Shown here: positions 10,969 through 22,559 of the stretch, one piece after another
Layout of the letters: each line of letters starts with the position of its first letter
How positions within the stretch are numbered: the first letter of the stretch is position 1
NCBI RefSeq assembly: GCF_003144195.1
Contig: NW_020289997.1
Location: forward strand, 62,001 to 126,000
Direction: 5' to 3'
Origin: Ceraceosorus guamensis
Lineage: Eukaryota; Basidiomycota; Exobasidiomycetes; Ceraceosorales; Ceraceosoraceae
Length of the DNA stretch: 64,000 nt
The notes under the pieces: generated by a model
Databases searched by the model: none
What the model was told of the DNA's origin: nothing
The model's input: the letters and a program-made list of their open reading frames with translations, nothing else
Program-made: the position numbers and the translations under genes

Positions 10969-13250
10969 ATGGAGACAGCAGCACCAACAAATAGCAATCA
11001 AGCGCCATCCCGCCTCGACTCCCCCCCACCAACCCTCAGAGGCGGGAACGTGCAGGGACCGCGACTTGGCCACCTCATGCCTGCCCACGCCATCTCGCAA
11101 GCCACTGGCTCCCTACACGCAGACCTGATCACCTGGAGGAGCGACCAGATCCTTGATCATCGCGCCACGGCTCAAGCGGCGCATCGCGCCGCGTCAAACC
11201 ATGACAGCTCTCGTGGCGCATCCGGCCAGCAGAAGAGCAGCGAGCCAACTCTTGTTTCTTCAGGCGCCCTTGAGCGTCGTCACCTAGTATCAACGATGAG
11301 CGGTAGCACCGCACAGCAGCAAGGGCAAGGGCAACAGGACATGGCAGTAGGCGGACCATCCCTGCTATCTCTGCCACCAGAGCTGCTACATCACACCTTC
11401 TCTCTGCTACTACCCGAATCGCCTACCTCTATCCACCCAGCTCCAGAGATGACAGCAGTGTCTCCCGTCCGGCGAGTCCTGTCGTTCGGTGCACCATCAG
11501 CCAACAGACCTTTCCTGGCCCTGTCACTGGTCTGCAAGTCGCTAAACGAGATCGTCACTCCTTTCATCTACGCAACTGCCTCGCTGGACCGCGTGCGGCA
11601 AGCTCGACTTCTTGCTCGAACCATGCTGACCTCGCCGAGAGCTCAGGAGCTGTCATTGCTCATCAAGCATCTCAACATTCCCAGCGATGGCATTCTTACT
11701 GCGACTGATAGTCTGGCAGATCAACAAGCCTGGCCCTCCAGCCTGGACACCATTTTCCGATGTACGCGCGACCTGCAGAGCTTGTGGCTAGGTATGAGGC
11801 CCACCAACATTGCGTTTGAGCAGCTCTCAAAATCCTCAGGTGTCGCGATCGAGCCTAAGCGCGTGAGCCTCAACAGCTTTAGGTGGGTAGCGTTCCCCGC
11901 TCTCTTCTTCAGTCACGAGACACCTGACTCCGGCTCTCTACACGCAGCTACCACGCCAATGAACCGGCGACCCGTTCCCTACCAGCCTTGAGGGAAGTAA
12001 CGCATCTACATTTGATCAAGATGCACTTCGACCCTGCCCTAGTCCAGCTTCCAATCGGAAGCTCTGAAGGAGGGCCAGACGGGCACGTCCCTCGAGCGAG
12101 GGACCACACGCTTACTCTCGCTGATAGCGCCGCCCGTTTGGCTGCGAGCTCATCCAAGCTGGCCCAGTTGCGCCTCTCCCAGGTCCCTGCCGATGGTCTG
12201 TGCAACTTTGCGGTCAAATGCGCGAATCTGTACTTGCCAGAGCAGTCGCGACGAAGATTGCGGGTGTCCAAACGGGTCAATGATTTTCAGGAGAGCCTGG
12301 TGCAATTGGCGAGGTGTAGCGCCAAGATGCCGTCATTTGGAAGGTTGCTAATCGAACTTGGCGAGCTTGGAGCGCTGGACGAGCCAATTTGGGCTCAACG
12401 AGAGATGCGGCACATCCAAGGTTGGGAAACAGGCTCAAGATCTAGCAGCCCAGCGACTCGCGGGTTGACACAGCCGCACATTGTGAGTCTCGCATCGGAG
12501 TCGGAGATGCGTCTGCATGCTGAACACAGGCTCTGCAAATGCTCTAATCAGGAGCAAATGTCGGATACCAACCCTGGCGTGCTCGCCTCTTTGGACCTAC
12601 CAGCCAACATTGCCCTCACTGATGCCGAGGGAGCTGCTCAAGAGCAGCAACAGACGGAGGAAGAAGCAGAGCTGGAGAGAGACCGCACGGCTTACCGAGA
12701 CACCTACTGGATGGACGTGAGGGAAGGCAAGGAAGCGCTCGTCGAGCTGTTTCGACAGCAGAGATCCAGCGTTCGGGATGCGTCAGGTAGCGCCTTGCCA
12801 GACTTGGAGGTCAGAGTTGTTGCACCGCGTCCGGGAGGATGGGATCGCCACGAAGCTCGCAACGAATTCTTGGCATCCGCTGCAGCTTGCCATGTTCGGA
12901 CTCATGCGCCATCGCACCGCTCAAGCGGTTCCGAGCCGATCGAAGCGAGCTTCGCCGCCTCATCAAGCGCCGCAGACGACGACCAGACGTGCTTCTCGGA
13001 TCCAGACGTCTTTCGTCTCGCAGAGGTCCGCCCCTGGCTTGGCTATGCTGCCACGACCGCTTGTCGGAGGAGCAGCATGACTCAATTCAGGACCCTGTCC
13101 ACATCCACCGATATGAGGAGGGAAGGATCTGCTAATTCCAACAATCATTATCCCTTGGCCACTCAGAGAAGGTGGTGGACCGGGGAGTTGCCCCGCATGA
13201 ATTCGGCCGAACCTCAAGCGCCGCCTGTGGATGGGACACAAGTCATTTGA
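10969..13250 (+). CDS. F-box-like protein
   Basis: Predicted substrate receptor of an SCF-type ubiquitin ligase, by its F-box-like segment; partner and substrate are unknown. Two exons, 10969-11882 and 11948-13250 (GTGGGT donor, CAG acceptor), 738 residues from the first ATG of the frame. An alternative start at 11296 (MSGSTAQQQGQGQQ) would remove 109 low-complexity residues. The F-box-like region (about residues 125-200) reads SLLSLPPELLHHTFSLLLPE, then FLALSLVCKSLNEIVTPFIY, the usual L-P-x-E-L ... V-C-K-x-W/L-x-x-I pattern found in fungal F-box proteins. Leu-rich stretches after it (REVTHLHLIKMH, SSKLAQLRLSQV) suggest a degenerate LRR-like fold, which is inference. The C-terminal 250 residues are low in recognisable structure. 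The gene ends 228 nt from the convergent hydrolase gene. Confidence 0.75.
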
Positions 13251-13478
13251 AATCATACATTGAGTCACCATCTGAAGTGAATCTCTTTTTGATTCTGGTC
13301 GGCGGGTGCAAGGCGCGCGAGCAGCGAGTACTTTGGTGCGCGTCTCGTCGTAAAGCTTACACAACGGTGCCAAATGGTTCGGAACCGAGGTGGGTGGCGT
13401 CGATGGAGGAGCGCGGCAGTGAGGAGCAAAGGGAAGCAAAGAAGGAGTAGAGGACTCTGGCATTTTACACGAGAGCGG

Positions 13479-15144
13479 TCAAGCGACTTCGTAGCCGCGC
13501 TCATCGATGATCCTGTGAGCCCATTTGCCAAGTCTCTTGTAGGTGCGAATGGCCACCGGAAGACTCGTAGCCATGGTGAAGTAGTCGTGAGGTTCGTGGG
13601 CGGCAATATCGTGTTCGACGTTGCGCACACCCGCGTTGCGCGCTGCTGCGACGAACTGGATGCCTTCGTCGACCAGGCACTCTGCGATACGATTACAGCG
13701 GAGTGAAAGGGTGGACGGTCAGCGTTGTGCAGCCCACCTATAGAGCAAAGCCTTTGTTGGCACTCACCCAGTGCCCCATTGGCAACAAAGATGGGAGGCA
13801 ATTCTGCGAACTCCTCCTTTGACCTGGTGTACGGGCTGACCCAAGTGTTGGTGAGGTCGGCCAAAGGGCCTGCGCGTTTGGCGTGCTTGGGACCGATGCG
13901 CTGCGCGTCGATGCCCCACTCCGGGTAGGCTCTGACGATAATGTCGTACTTGAGGTGTCTCTCGCGAGCGGCGAATGGCTCGTTGACCGTAGCCAATTGA
14001 GGCTGCGACGCGGTCAAAATGAGTCAGAAGGATGTGGTCGAGAAGCGCGGACCCATGTCGCGATAGGATGACTCACCGAAAGCAAGATTAGTCCAAGAGG
14101 CTTTTGGTCGTGGTCCTCTCCGTGCAGTGCAGGCATTTCGAAGCGCAAGTAGCGCTCCAGCTGAAGAGTGAGCCAGCCACCATACGAATCGCCACCGACA
14201 AAGATTTGGCTGGGCGAGTAGCCGAGGGACTGGAGGTGAATCCAAGCTCCAACAGCTTGGCTGAGAGGCACAGGGCAAGGTGCGAATGGCGCGAGGTTGT
14301 AGTCGACGGAGAAGACGTCGATGCCAGACGTTCTGGCCAAGTTCTGAGCGAGCGTCATTCCCATGAAGATGTCGCCTGCACCAAAGGTCACACCAGCACC
14401 ACCATGGAAGTAGAGGATGACTGGTCTATCGGATTTCTTCTCATCCACCTCAGGTGGAGCTTCTCCGTCTTTTCTCATGAACCAAAAACCGCGAGTTTTG
14501 GCTTTGGCCCACTTGGGCTCCACCAAGGCTGGACCTCTGTAGCCTGCTGTCCTTACTGCACCTGTACCCTCCTTGCCAGGCTGAATGGCGAGGATACCTC
14601 GAAAGTATTCGAGTTGAGGAGCGTCGAACCAAATTCTGTCTCGCCTTCTGTTTTGTTTCTTTGCCGCTTGCAAGGATGTCTTGGCGAGCTGCTTGGGCAG
14701 CACAACCCTTCCACCCGGACCGCTAGCGTTGAGGGACTGCAGCAGCGCACCGAGCAGTCCAGGACGTTCTCGCAGACCTCCCTGCCTAGGTGCGATGGGC
14801 TGGAGTCTGAAGAAGATGAAGTTGCGCATAGCCCATCGCGTGGCTTCGATACCGAGCGCTAGGCGAAAAGACCATCCTCGGTGGGTTCGGAGCCAAGGCA
14901 GGGCATTCTTGGCGATGAGGAGCGGGATAAGGATGGCGCTGGAGGGCAAGAACCAGAGGTGGAACAGGATCATGCGCAGAATGGGGACAAAGTACTTGAC
15001 TCGAGGTGGTCCCGCTTTGCGAACAGCCAGCGCGACGGCCGGATCGATCTTTGGCGCGCTCTCGATGAACTTGCCAAGGGGCGAGCTACGGGTCGCAGCG
15101 CCGGACTTGTTGGTGGAGGAGGTGGACGAGATTGGTGCCGACAT
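13479..15144 (-). CDS. Membrane-anchored alpha/beta hydrolase (HSL / fold-3 type)
   Basis: Esterase or lipase-like serine hydrolase. Exons (complement): 14077-15144, 13768-14002, 13479-13681; 501 residues. A hydrophobic segment at about 51-78 (FVPILRMILFHLWFLPSSAI) follows a short Ser-rich N-terminus, so the protein is probably a single-pass membrane protein. The oxyanion motif YFHGGAGVTFG lies at about 245-255, the nucleophile elbow GGDSYGG puts the catalytic Ser near 320, and the third exon supplies the acid (LVDEGIQFV) and the catalytic His in AHEPHDYF. The HGG plus GDSYG plus late D/H arrangement is that of the hormone-sensitive-lipase family, including fungal steryl acetyl hydrolases; the substrate cannot be told. 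In-frame TTG/CTG codons upstream exist, but the ATG at 15144 is the first methionine that fits. Confidence 0.88.
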
Positions 15145-16110
15145 GGTCGAAGTGTTCGGCCGCGTCAGGCGTGATACGTTTGTGCTACGTAGACGAGGTA
15201 GGAAGGGTGATGTGGTCGGACACCAAGAAGAGCGATCGAGCGTTGACCGCAAGGGCGATTGGGCTGGGCTGGGCTGGGAAGGAAGAAGTAGCGATGGCGA
15301 AGGCGGGTATCGCCAGGGGAAAGGGTGAGCGTTTGTGGGTGGCCGAGGTAGCAGTGCATGCAATCACAATCGCGGATATGAAGACGAGGCTTTTGGGCCG
15401 CCGCCCAAGATGACGAGCAGCTCGTAACGTCAGAAGGGCAGCAGCGGTCAGGCAGAAAGCGTCGGCAGAAAGCGTCAGCAGGGTGCTGCTGCTGCGACGT
15501 GTGCGCGGGCAGTCACGAGTGTAGTCAGTGAGTGTGGGGAAGCGTGCTGCTTGCTATGCTAGCTGTAGCCCAGCCCAGCAGAGGCATGCTGCGGAGAAGC
15601 TCGCTCTGACCGGATAGCAAACCAGCGCTTTCAAACCGGACCACCGAGCTGCTGCTGCTGCACGCTTGCATCCGCGCGTGCGTGCGTGCGTGCGTGCGCG
15701 TGCCTTTTTCCTTGCCCAGTGCGACTTGCAGCATGGTGCCTTGACTATGCATGTGCGGTGTTGTAGCGAGTTCCAGCGCTTGTGCATCGGGCACCGGTCA
15801 CGCTAGCTAGCCGGGAGAGCAAAGATCTATAGGCGAGCGAGCGTCCCACCGTCAGAACGCCATCATGAGCGACAGCAGCAAACAAGCATGTTCAGCTGTC
15901 TCAAACAGCTTGGTCACGAGGGCGATTCGATGAGTTTCGCCTGGCTGATAATATGACCTCTAGAATGGTCTTGCAGGTCTCGTCGTGGACAGCGATCGGA
16001 GCAACAGCAATGCATTCCTTGGAGTCGTGGATGCTCAAACGTGACCACAGCAGCGTAGCGCAGGCACGGGGCGCGCTCTGCTCAGCGAGTCAAGCATGGA
16101 CAGACACGAA
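15145..16110. other. Upstream region of the hydrolase gene, simple repeats
   Basis: 966 nt between the hydrolase start and the ELG1 stop. Contains a (GCGT)n run at about 15674-15702 and a CTG run near 15648-15660. No gene recognised. Confidence 0.5.
15674..15702. repeat. (GCGT)n microsatellite
   Basis: Tetranucleotide repeat of GCGT/CGTG units, about 29 nt, in the upstream region of the hydrolase gene. Confidence 0.8.
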
Positions 16111-19100
16111 CTACTGCAGGAGTCGGCCTCTTCTCGCCGCTGCAAGCTCTTCCGGTCCAGCGAGGTACCAGCGCTCATAATGACGGTTGCTGAAGCCTCC
16201 GTCTAGGTTGCTTCTAGCTGAATTTCTGGTAGCTCGTAGACTGCGTATTGGCTGATCCTCCGAAGGGGCTCTTTGAGCTTCGGCGAGTGCCGCGGCAATA
16301 GCCTGTTCATGGGAAGCTTCTGCCTCGTCATCGAGGGCATGAACATGCCTCACGGTTGGAGCGTACTCAGTGACGGACTGCTCGCGAGGTAGACGATAGC
16401 TATACACAGATTGGGGCTGTTGCAAGCGTAGCAACGTCCACACGTCCTTGCAGTGGCGCAAACTGACGACAAGAGGTAGTCAAGTCAGATAGAAAGCTAG
16501 CAAGGCCTAAGTGGACATGAGGCTAGCAACACTCACCGCGCCAAGTCGAATTCAAGCGGGTCAAACGGTGGAAGCGCAACACACTCGGCACTGCTGAGAA
16601 GCTTCTGCGCACAATCTTGGATGGCGGCCAGTAGGCGATCTTCGCCTTCGATGGAAGGAATGGCGATGGTCTCTGGATAAGGATGGGACTTGTAGAGCTG
16701 CGAGACGTGCGCAGGCTGTTGCACGTCGCTAACGCTAGCGCACATTTGCTCATGCTCGTACAACTAAGGCAGGCATGGAAGAGAATCGTGGTCAGCGATT
16801 ACCTGTGGATGCCTCCTGCCACCAGCATAGACTCACGTCGCTGTCTCTTCGAAAGATGCGCTGCAGATGCGCGTCTGCAAAAGACCGGGCGTTACAGGCA
16901 ATGCCGAGTAGGCGCACCTGTTTCAAAATGTCCACAGGAGAATCCGGCTTGGAGACTACACACCTCGCCTCTCCTTCGTCATCGCGGCTCTCTGCCCGAG
17001 CGCAGCCGTGGAGCGACGTCAGGTTCCACAGCCCGTGTTCCGAAGACGGTGTCCATTCCTCGGCGTGCTCTTCCCCTAGACCGCCGTCCACATTCCGAGG
17101 CACGCCGACCGCGTGCTGGCATGCAAATTGGATCTGGTTTAGTGCGGCTCGGAGATCGTGAGAGACCGTGGGGCTACTCTCGATGTCGCATCGACGCTCG
17201 GAGTGTATGAGCTCGGTAGCGGGATGCAATGGGCCATTCGCAGCTACCCTGCGCTCCGACAGGGGATCATGCAGCGTAGTGGTGGTGTGGTAGAGCTCTG
17301 TAAGCTCATCAGAGTCCAGCATGTGACCTTCAGCCAGAGCAATGATTTGAAGATAAGGTACGGCTATGGAGGGTGTGGGGCTGCAAAACTGCAGCACTTC
17401 TTGCACCGGGAGATCCGAAAGAGGGACATAGTCGACATCTAGCGGGCATGCCGCGTCATTAGAACCGGCCTAGAGCGTATGGAGTGTCATTTCACGTGAC
17501 TCACCGTTGCATGTAATGACGATCGGTCTGCGCGAAGTTGCTACCAACTCAACCACTGCAGGCCAGAACCCTTTGTCTTCTTCGTATAGAATGTCTGCTT
17601 CTTCTAGCAGGATCAAGCTTTGTCGAGCCGCACTGGGCTCGGAAGATGCTGTGGCAGGGCTGCCCTCGTTGCCGCGACCCATGAGAGCAGAAAGAGCATT
17701 GGTAGACTGACTTTTTGAGCCTCCGCTTGCCCCGCCTCCAGAGCCAACCATGTGATTTCTCGAGAGTGCGCCCACCGCGCCTTCGAGATCCTTTCCGCTC
17801 CGTTTCTTCATTCCAGGAAACAGTTCGAACACCTCCCACCCAAGCTCTGAAGCGCACGCATACACTGCGGCGGTCTTGCCCACCCCGCTAGGCCCCGTGA
17901 GGACGATGCAGTTCCTGAGATGCTGCGCTGCTGCAAAGGATCCAGGCGTGCTCGCAGCGTCTTTCATCGAGGCTGGAAGGAGTGCGACGGAAGAGGCTGG
18001 TGACGTTGGATCTGTGTCCGTTGCGCGCGAGCCTAGGTGCACGGGGGCTGCTCCGTAATCCGCATCGCCTGGAGGCCGAAAACTGTCAAAGTTGGAATCC
18101 TCGACTTGATCTCCCTCTGACGTTTCATTATCCACGATGAAATCAGCCATGTCGTCTTCGTCGCCAGAGCTGTAGCCGCTGGGCCCTCGTTTCTTTCTTC
18201 TGGTAGACGACCGACCAAGACGCCGTTGCGCAGACTTTTCCACACGTTTCTCGATTGCGCGACGCTTTGGAACGCTTGCATACCTCACGTCTGCGCTGCC
18301 TTTGTGATTGTCCAATCCGACGCCGCTTATTTGCGTTTCTCTCCTCTCCCAAGGCGACACCTCAAGCTCCCGCAACCAGTCTCGTAGGTACGTTGCCATT
18401 TCTTCGTTGCCCAGACAGTCGGATGCCGAACACGGACGCCAACGGTGAGTCCACATTTCGCTCGTGCGCTTCGCTTCATGGCTAGCACCACGGCTTGTGA
18501 CAGTGTTCATAGCGCGGGTCAGCGCAGCAGGTAGCGAGCCATCGCGACCCCTCGCCTTTGCCAGAGGAACAACCTCTTCCAAAAAGCTTGACAGGACCTC
18601 TCGCGGCTCACCTCTCCTCGGGAAGGACATCGAGGAGGGTCCCTCGCCTGCATTTCTCCGCGATTCGTGGCTGCATATAGCTGCAAGCTCGTTGCACGTC
18701 TCGTCCACCTGGCGCGCTTTGCCTTTGTCCCGGGGAGCGCGCCGATCGAAGACCCGTGAAGAGGCTGCGAACTCTTTGTCTGACGTCGCCCGATTGACGT
18801 GAGCATGTCCAGGTCCTGGAAAGGGAGCCTCGATCTGAGGCTTCCGTTTCGCTGTCGCGGACACTCGGCGCAGCATTTCGAGGCTCCGCTGCTCATTCGC
18901 GTCGCTCACAGCTGCTGGAGCGCCTCGGGCTGGAGCTGCTGCAGGTGCAGGTCGTCGAGCGAAAAAGCTGTGCGCTTGCTCCGGTTTGGTTGCAGTGCCC
19001 TTGACGTCGAGGGATAGCTCGAGCGGCTGTCTGGATCTGTAGCTGACGCTGGCCGGAGCTCCATTGTGATGCTTGCGAGGGGACATGCTATGGCCCTTTT

Positions 19101-19554
19101 TGTCCTTGCGCTTGCCCTTTCCAAGCCGCACCGCAGTCACCTCGGGAGCTTCGGAGCTGGACCTTGCATCTCCCTCGACGGACTTGGCTTCGGACGAGCG
19201 GCCAGCTCCATCACTCTTGGTGCTGACCTCTTCTCGCGGTGTGCGACCCTTGCGCCGGCTTTCCTTGATCGCCTCTCGTTGAGCAGCAGCTTGAAGAACG
19301 GAAGCGGCATCTGCGGCCTCTGCCGCAGCCCGCCGAGGACGCTTGTTCGCTTCCTCGCGTGCGAGCGCCGGATCCTGCGGTGCTGTCCGAGTCTTTGGGG
19401 TGCTCTTGGCAGCCTGCACGCACACAAAGCGACGTTAGCAGACATCTATACGCCATCGGCTTGATGTGCGGCCACTGACCTTTCTCTCCTGTATACCTGC
19501 CGATGCACCCTTGTCGAAAACGGCAAACACCTTGTCTGTCGAACCCTCTGGCAT
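16111..19554 (-). CDS. ELG1: Elg1/ATAD5-type RFC-like PCNA unloader
   Basis: Large subunit of the alternative clamp loader that removes PCNA from replicated DNA. Exons (complement): 19480-19554, 17505-19413, 16837-17438, 16537-16763, 16111-16462; 1054 residues. The N-terminal 340 residues are basic and disordered and include AHSFFARRP, an FF motif resembling a PCNA-binding box. The conserved Elg1/ATAD5 block WTHRWRPCSASDCLGNEEM starts near 346. The AAA+ ATPase core follows: Walker A GPSGVGKT at 532-539 and Walker B LILLEEADILYEEDKGFW near 625-642. The EE(A)D form is characteristic of Elg1/ATAD5 rather than RFC1, which has DEVD. Exon 3 continues the AAA lid (VLQFCSPTPSIAVPYLQIIA, LRAALNQIQFACQ). 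The start MPEGSTDKVFAVFDKG is the first ATG in frame with good continuity. Confidence 0.92.
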
Positions 19555-20049
19555 GGTCGCCGCATTCCTGGAGCTGGTGGCACGCGACGAGGGAGAGGCT
19601 TGGATGACAGAGCTTCGTGGTACAGTGAGGGCAAGTGGATGAGGGAGGCGAAGCGATGGTACAGAGTGGAAGAGCGCTGCTGCATTTCGTCTGCTGTACT
19701 CGTGACTCTTGGGATACACTACTGGGAGCCGCTCCAGCGATCTTCTAATGCATGCAGCACACAGCAGCAGGCACACGGCCCTCTTTACGCGTCGCGTGTT
19801 CGTGCGCGCGCGCGCGCGCGCGATGGAGCTTTCGGAAAACCTGTCCAACACAAGTGGAGGCACATCATCGCGACGAGTCAAAGTGAAAAAAGGTACCAGC
19901 ACCTCCCTTGCATTCACGACCGCAAAGGACATGCACCGTCATTGTCATGGCGTAAATCGTGAATGTCATCATTTCTTCAATCTTGGCGCGAATCAGCTTG
20001 GCGGAGTCTCTAGCCCGCGACCAGGGGGCCCCAACGCCAACGCCAACGC
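19555..20049. other. ELG1 upstream region
   Basis: 495 nt between the ELG1 start and the dioxygenase stop. Includes an alternating GC tract at about 19804-19822 and three copies of CAACGC at about 20031-20049 abutting the dioxygenase stop codon. No gene seen. Confidence 0.5.
19804..19822. repeat. Alternating (GC)n tract
   Basis: Nineteen or so bases of uninterrupted alternating G and C in the ELG1 upstream region; such tracts can adopt Z-DNA. Confidence 0.8.
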
Positions 20050-21514
20050 TCAGACTCGAGAGTGGCGCTGAAGGAAAGGAGAGTCCCACAAGCTCGCCAA
20101 AAGTCTCCTGTCCCCCTCCCATGGCCGCCTCCCGTGCTGCACCGCAAGATTATCAATCAAGAGCACATCGCCCACGTTCCAACTGACGTCGACTTGCTCC
20201 TCTGCAGTGATGCGCAGATTCTCCTCGATCCACTCGTTCTCGAACGGCGTATCATCTTCCGACGTGGTATTGCCGACAATGTATGCGGGCAGCTGAAAAG
20301 GAGAGGCCAAAGACTGCTCGGCTTGTTGCTCTCGCACCAGGTCCAACAGATTTCTTCTCCAGTGAGGCTTGATCTCTTGTCCTGCCTTGTCGATTCCAGC
20401 GTAAATGAAGCGCGTATGCACATTGGTAAAGTAGCTCGGCACGCCAAAAGTCGGGTGAATCCTCACACCCGGCGTTCTCTGCACTACGATGAACGATCCA
20501 TCTGGCATCCAGTGACCCGAGTAGCCCCTTCGCTTCCACACCGCTACGCTCTCATCGTCCAAAGATGCAGACTCGTCCCAGCCACCTTCGCGTGCCAGTG
20601 ACCGCACATTTTCCTCTACGATTGCCCTTTTGCTCTCCTCGGGCAGTTGTGCAAATGGCACCTCCCGCTGCAGAGCACCTTGCTCATCAGGGCCAAAGCT
20701 GTTGGCGTTGAATACGCTGTTGCCGCCAACGTGACCCTCCACATTCCCGCGGGGATGGTGGATGGCAAAAGCGATGCCCCTCTTGGTGATGGCCTGCAGA
20801 TACGCGTTCAATTCGCTTTCGAAGCGCTCGTACAGCCTCAAACTCGACGCAATGGGCGTCTGGCCGCCTTTGTCGGGACTGGCGAGGCAGAAAAAGGCAA
20901 TGTAGGATGGGTAGTGAGAAGAGAGACCGTACTCGTTGTGACTGCCAATGGCCTGAGTAGGAGGCCCTTCATTTGCGGTAGCGACGTTCTTTGCGTGAGG
21001 CCTGCGAAGTACCATCAGGCCCTTGTCGACGTGCGGAAGCCAACCGGTGCCGGATGCGAGGTTGTGCATGAAGTCGGAAAAGTCTTGAGCGCTCCTCAAC
21101 GGTGTCTTTTCGAACTTGAGCACACCTCCCGCAGCGGTCAGGAGGTGCCGCAATGGCGACTAGAAGAGCGGGCGTGACGTGTGCGCGGGTCAGCAGGCGA
21201 GCAGGCGCGAGGGTAAGCAGGCATCGGCGTGTTTTTCGCGCACGCACCTGATCAGCATCGTGGTCGCTAATACGGACACCCGCTGGCTGCTGCGACAGTT
21301 CTTTTGCGGTCTGCAAGAATCGCGCAAGATCGACTGCTGGTTGCTCTGGCTGCAAGATGTGAGGAAAGCTGACAAGTTGGGGTCCTTGTCGCGTGGGGAT
21401 GCTCAGCTTGCGCTGGTAAGAAGCCTCGCCGGTGATGAGCCTTGCGGATGCTTGCTCGGAGGGGTCGTTGGAATGCGTGCTAGGCGATGTGGCGCTGTGC
21501 AATGCGAGCGACAT
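20050..21514 (-). CDS. TauD/TfdA-family Fe(II)/2-oxoglutarate dioxygenase
   Basis: Predicted non-haem iron, 2-oxoglutarate-dependent oxygenase; substrate unknown. Exons (complement): 21248-21514 and 20050-21159, joined at a GTGCGT donor and a TAG acceptor; 458 residues. The metal-binding triad is visible: His163 and Glu165 in SHNEYGLSSH and the distal His near 431 in VQHGRRPWEGDRRLLASLW, where an Arg after the His is the expected 2-oxoglutarate carboxylate anchor. The first acid is Glu rather than the commoner Asp, as in many fungal members. The segment LKFEKTPLRSAQDFSDFMH matches the N-terminal side of fungal TauD-like proteins. No signal peptide or membrane segment, so probably cytosolic. 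Neighbours do not suggest a pathway. Confidence 0.87.
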
Positions 21515-22559
21515 GCTGGCGAGTGTTGATTCGCTGTTGAGAGGAGCGAGAAGGATGGCGGTGGTGAGCAGGCCGTGTGCGCAAGATGCTCGTACGCTGA
21601 AAGCAGGGCTACGTGATTATACCGCAGCTTTCATTACACCGCAGCTTTGAGTCCACCAGCAGCAGCCATTCGGAGCAGCCATCGGTAGCATCAACGCAAT
21701 CTGAATCACGACGAGCCATGCGGTAAGCTACGCGAGAGAAGGGAGAGCGTGGCCGAAGCGAGCTATACTTACTCACGATTTGCACACATGGATGGCACGA
21801 CCGCGCAAGTATTCACGTCACTTTGGCGGGATATCACGTCATGCAGGTGCATATATCAGCAAGCAAGCAGCCTGCAGAGCCGCGGGCCGTGCGCATCCAG
21901 CGTTCGTGATTACAATCTGAATCACTGAATGGTGAATGTTGACTAGGCGCGGGGTGCGAGCACGCAGAGCACGCAGCGCACGCAACGCACACCCTACTCA
22001 TCCCTCCATCCAGCTGCTGCCTCCTCTCAAACACTGCGCCCGACACCGATAAACGACGTGGCGTCCAGCGATTCTTGTCTGCGGCCGACAAAGGTAGCAT
22101 TCATTTTGAAGCCATGGACCGAGCATCCACGCATCGGAGCAAACATCACGGAGCGGTAGGCGATGCCCTCATGGCACTCGTTTGCGTGTCTCCTCGATCT
22201 GAGATCGCAATTCAGCGCTCTCCCCGCGCTTCCACAGGGGTCGAGCTTGTTGAGCGCAATTACATGGTGGCCCATCGTCGCGCATCACGCTCGCTGGTGA
22301 GCGCAACTGCGTGGTCCTCTAAGCTGACCGTTGCACAACAAAAGGCGCAACCCGATCTTGGCGTCGTGCGCACTGCGCTACGCATCAAGTCAAATCAGAG
22401 TGCGCAGTCGATCGAGCAAAGACGATTCGTAGTTGCGAATCTATATATGCAGTTCCTCTACGTGTATTGCGTGACGGTGACGAAGCGAGCGCAAAGGGGA
22501 GCGAGTACTGTGGGTAGTGCTGAGGAGTGATTTCACGCGAATGGCAATGTGCATGTTTT
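21515..22559. other. Intergenic stretch, no gene seen
   Basis: About 1 kb between the dioxygenase start and the stop of the Cld1-like gene, both on the minus strand. A 151-codon plus-strand frame at 22075-22530 starts at TTG, lacks conserved content and is probably chance. A TATATAT run lies near 22441-22447. Confidence 0.45.

Noticed and set aside
22075-22530. 151-codon plus-strand frame
   Set aside because: Begins at TTG, has mixed composition without conserved blocks, and lies in an intergenic stretch with dispersed motifs.
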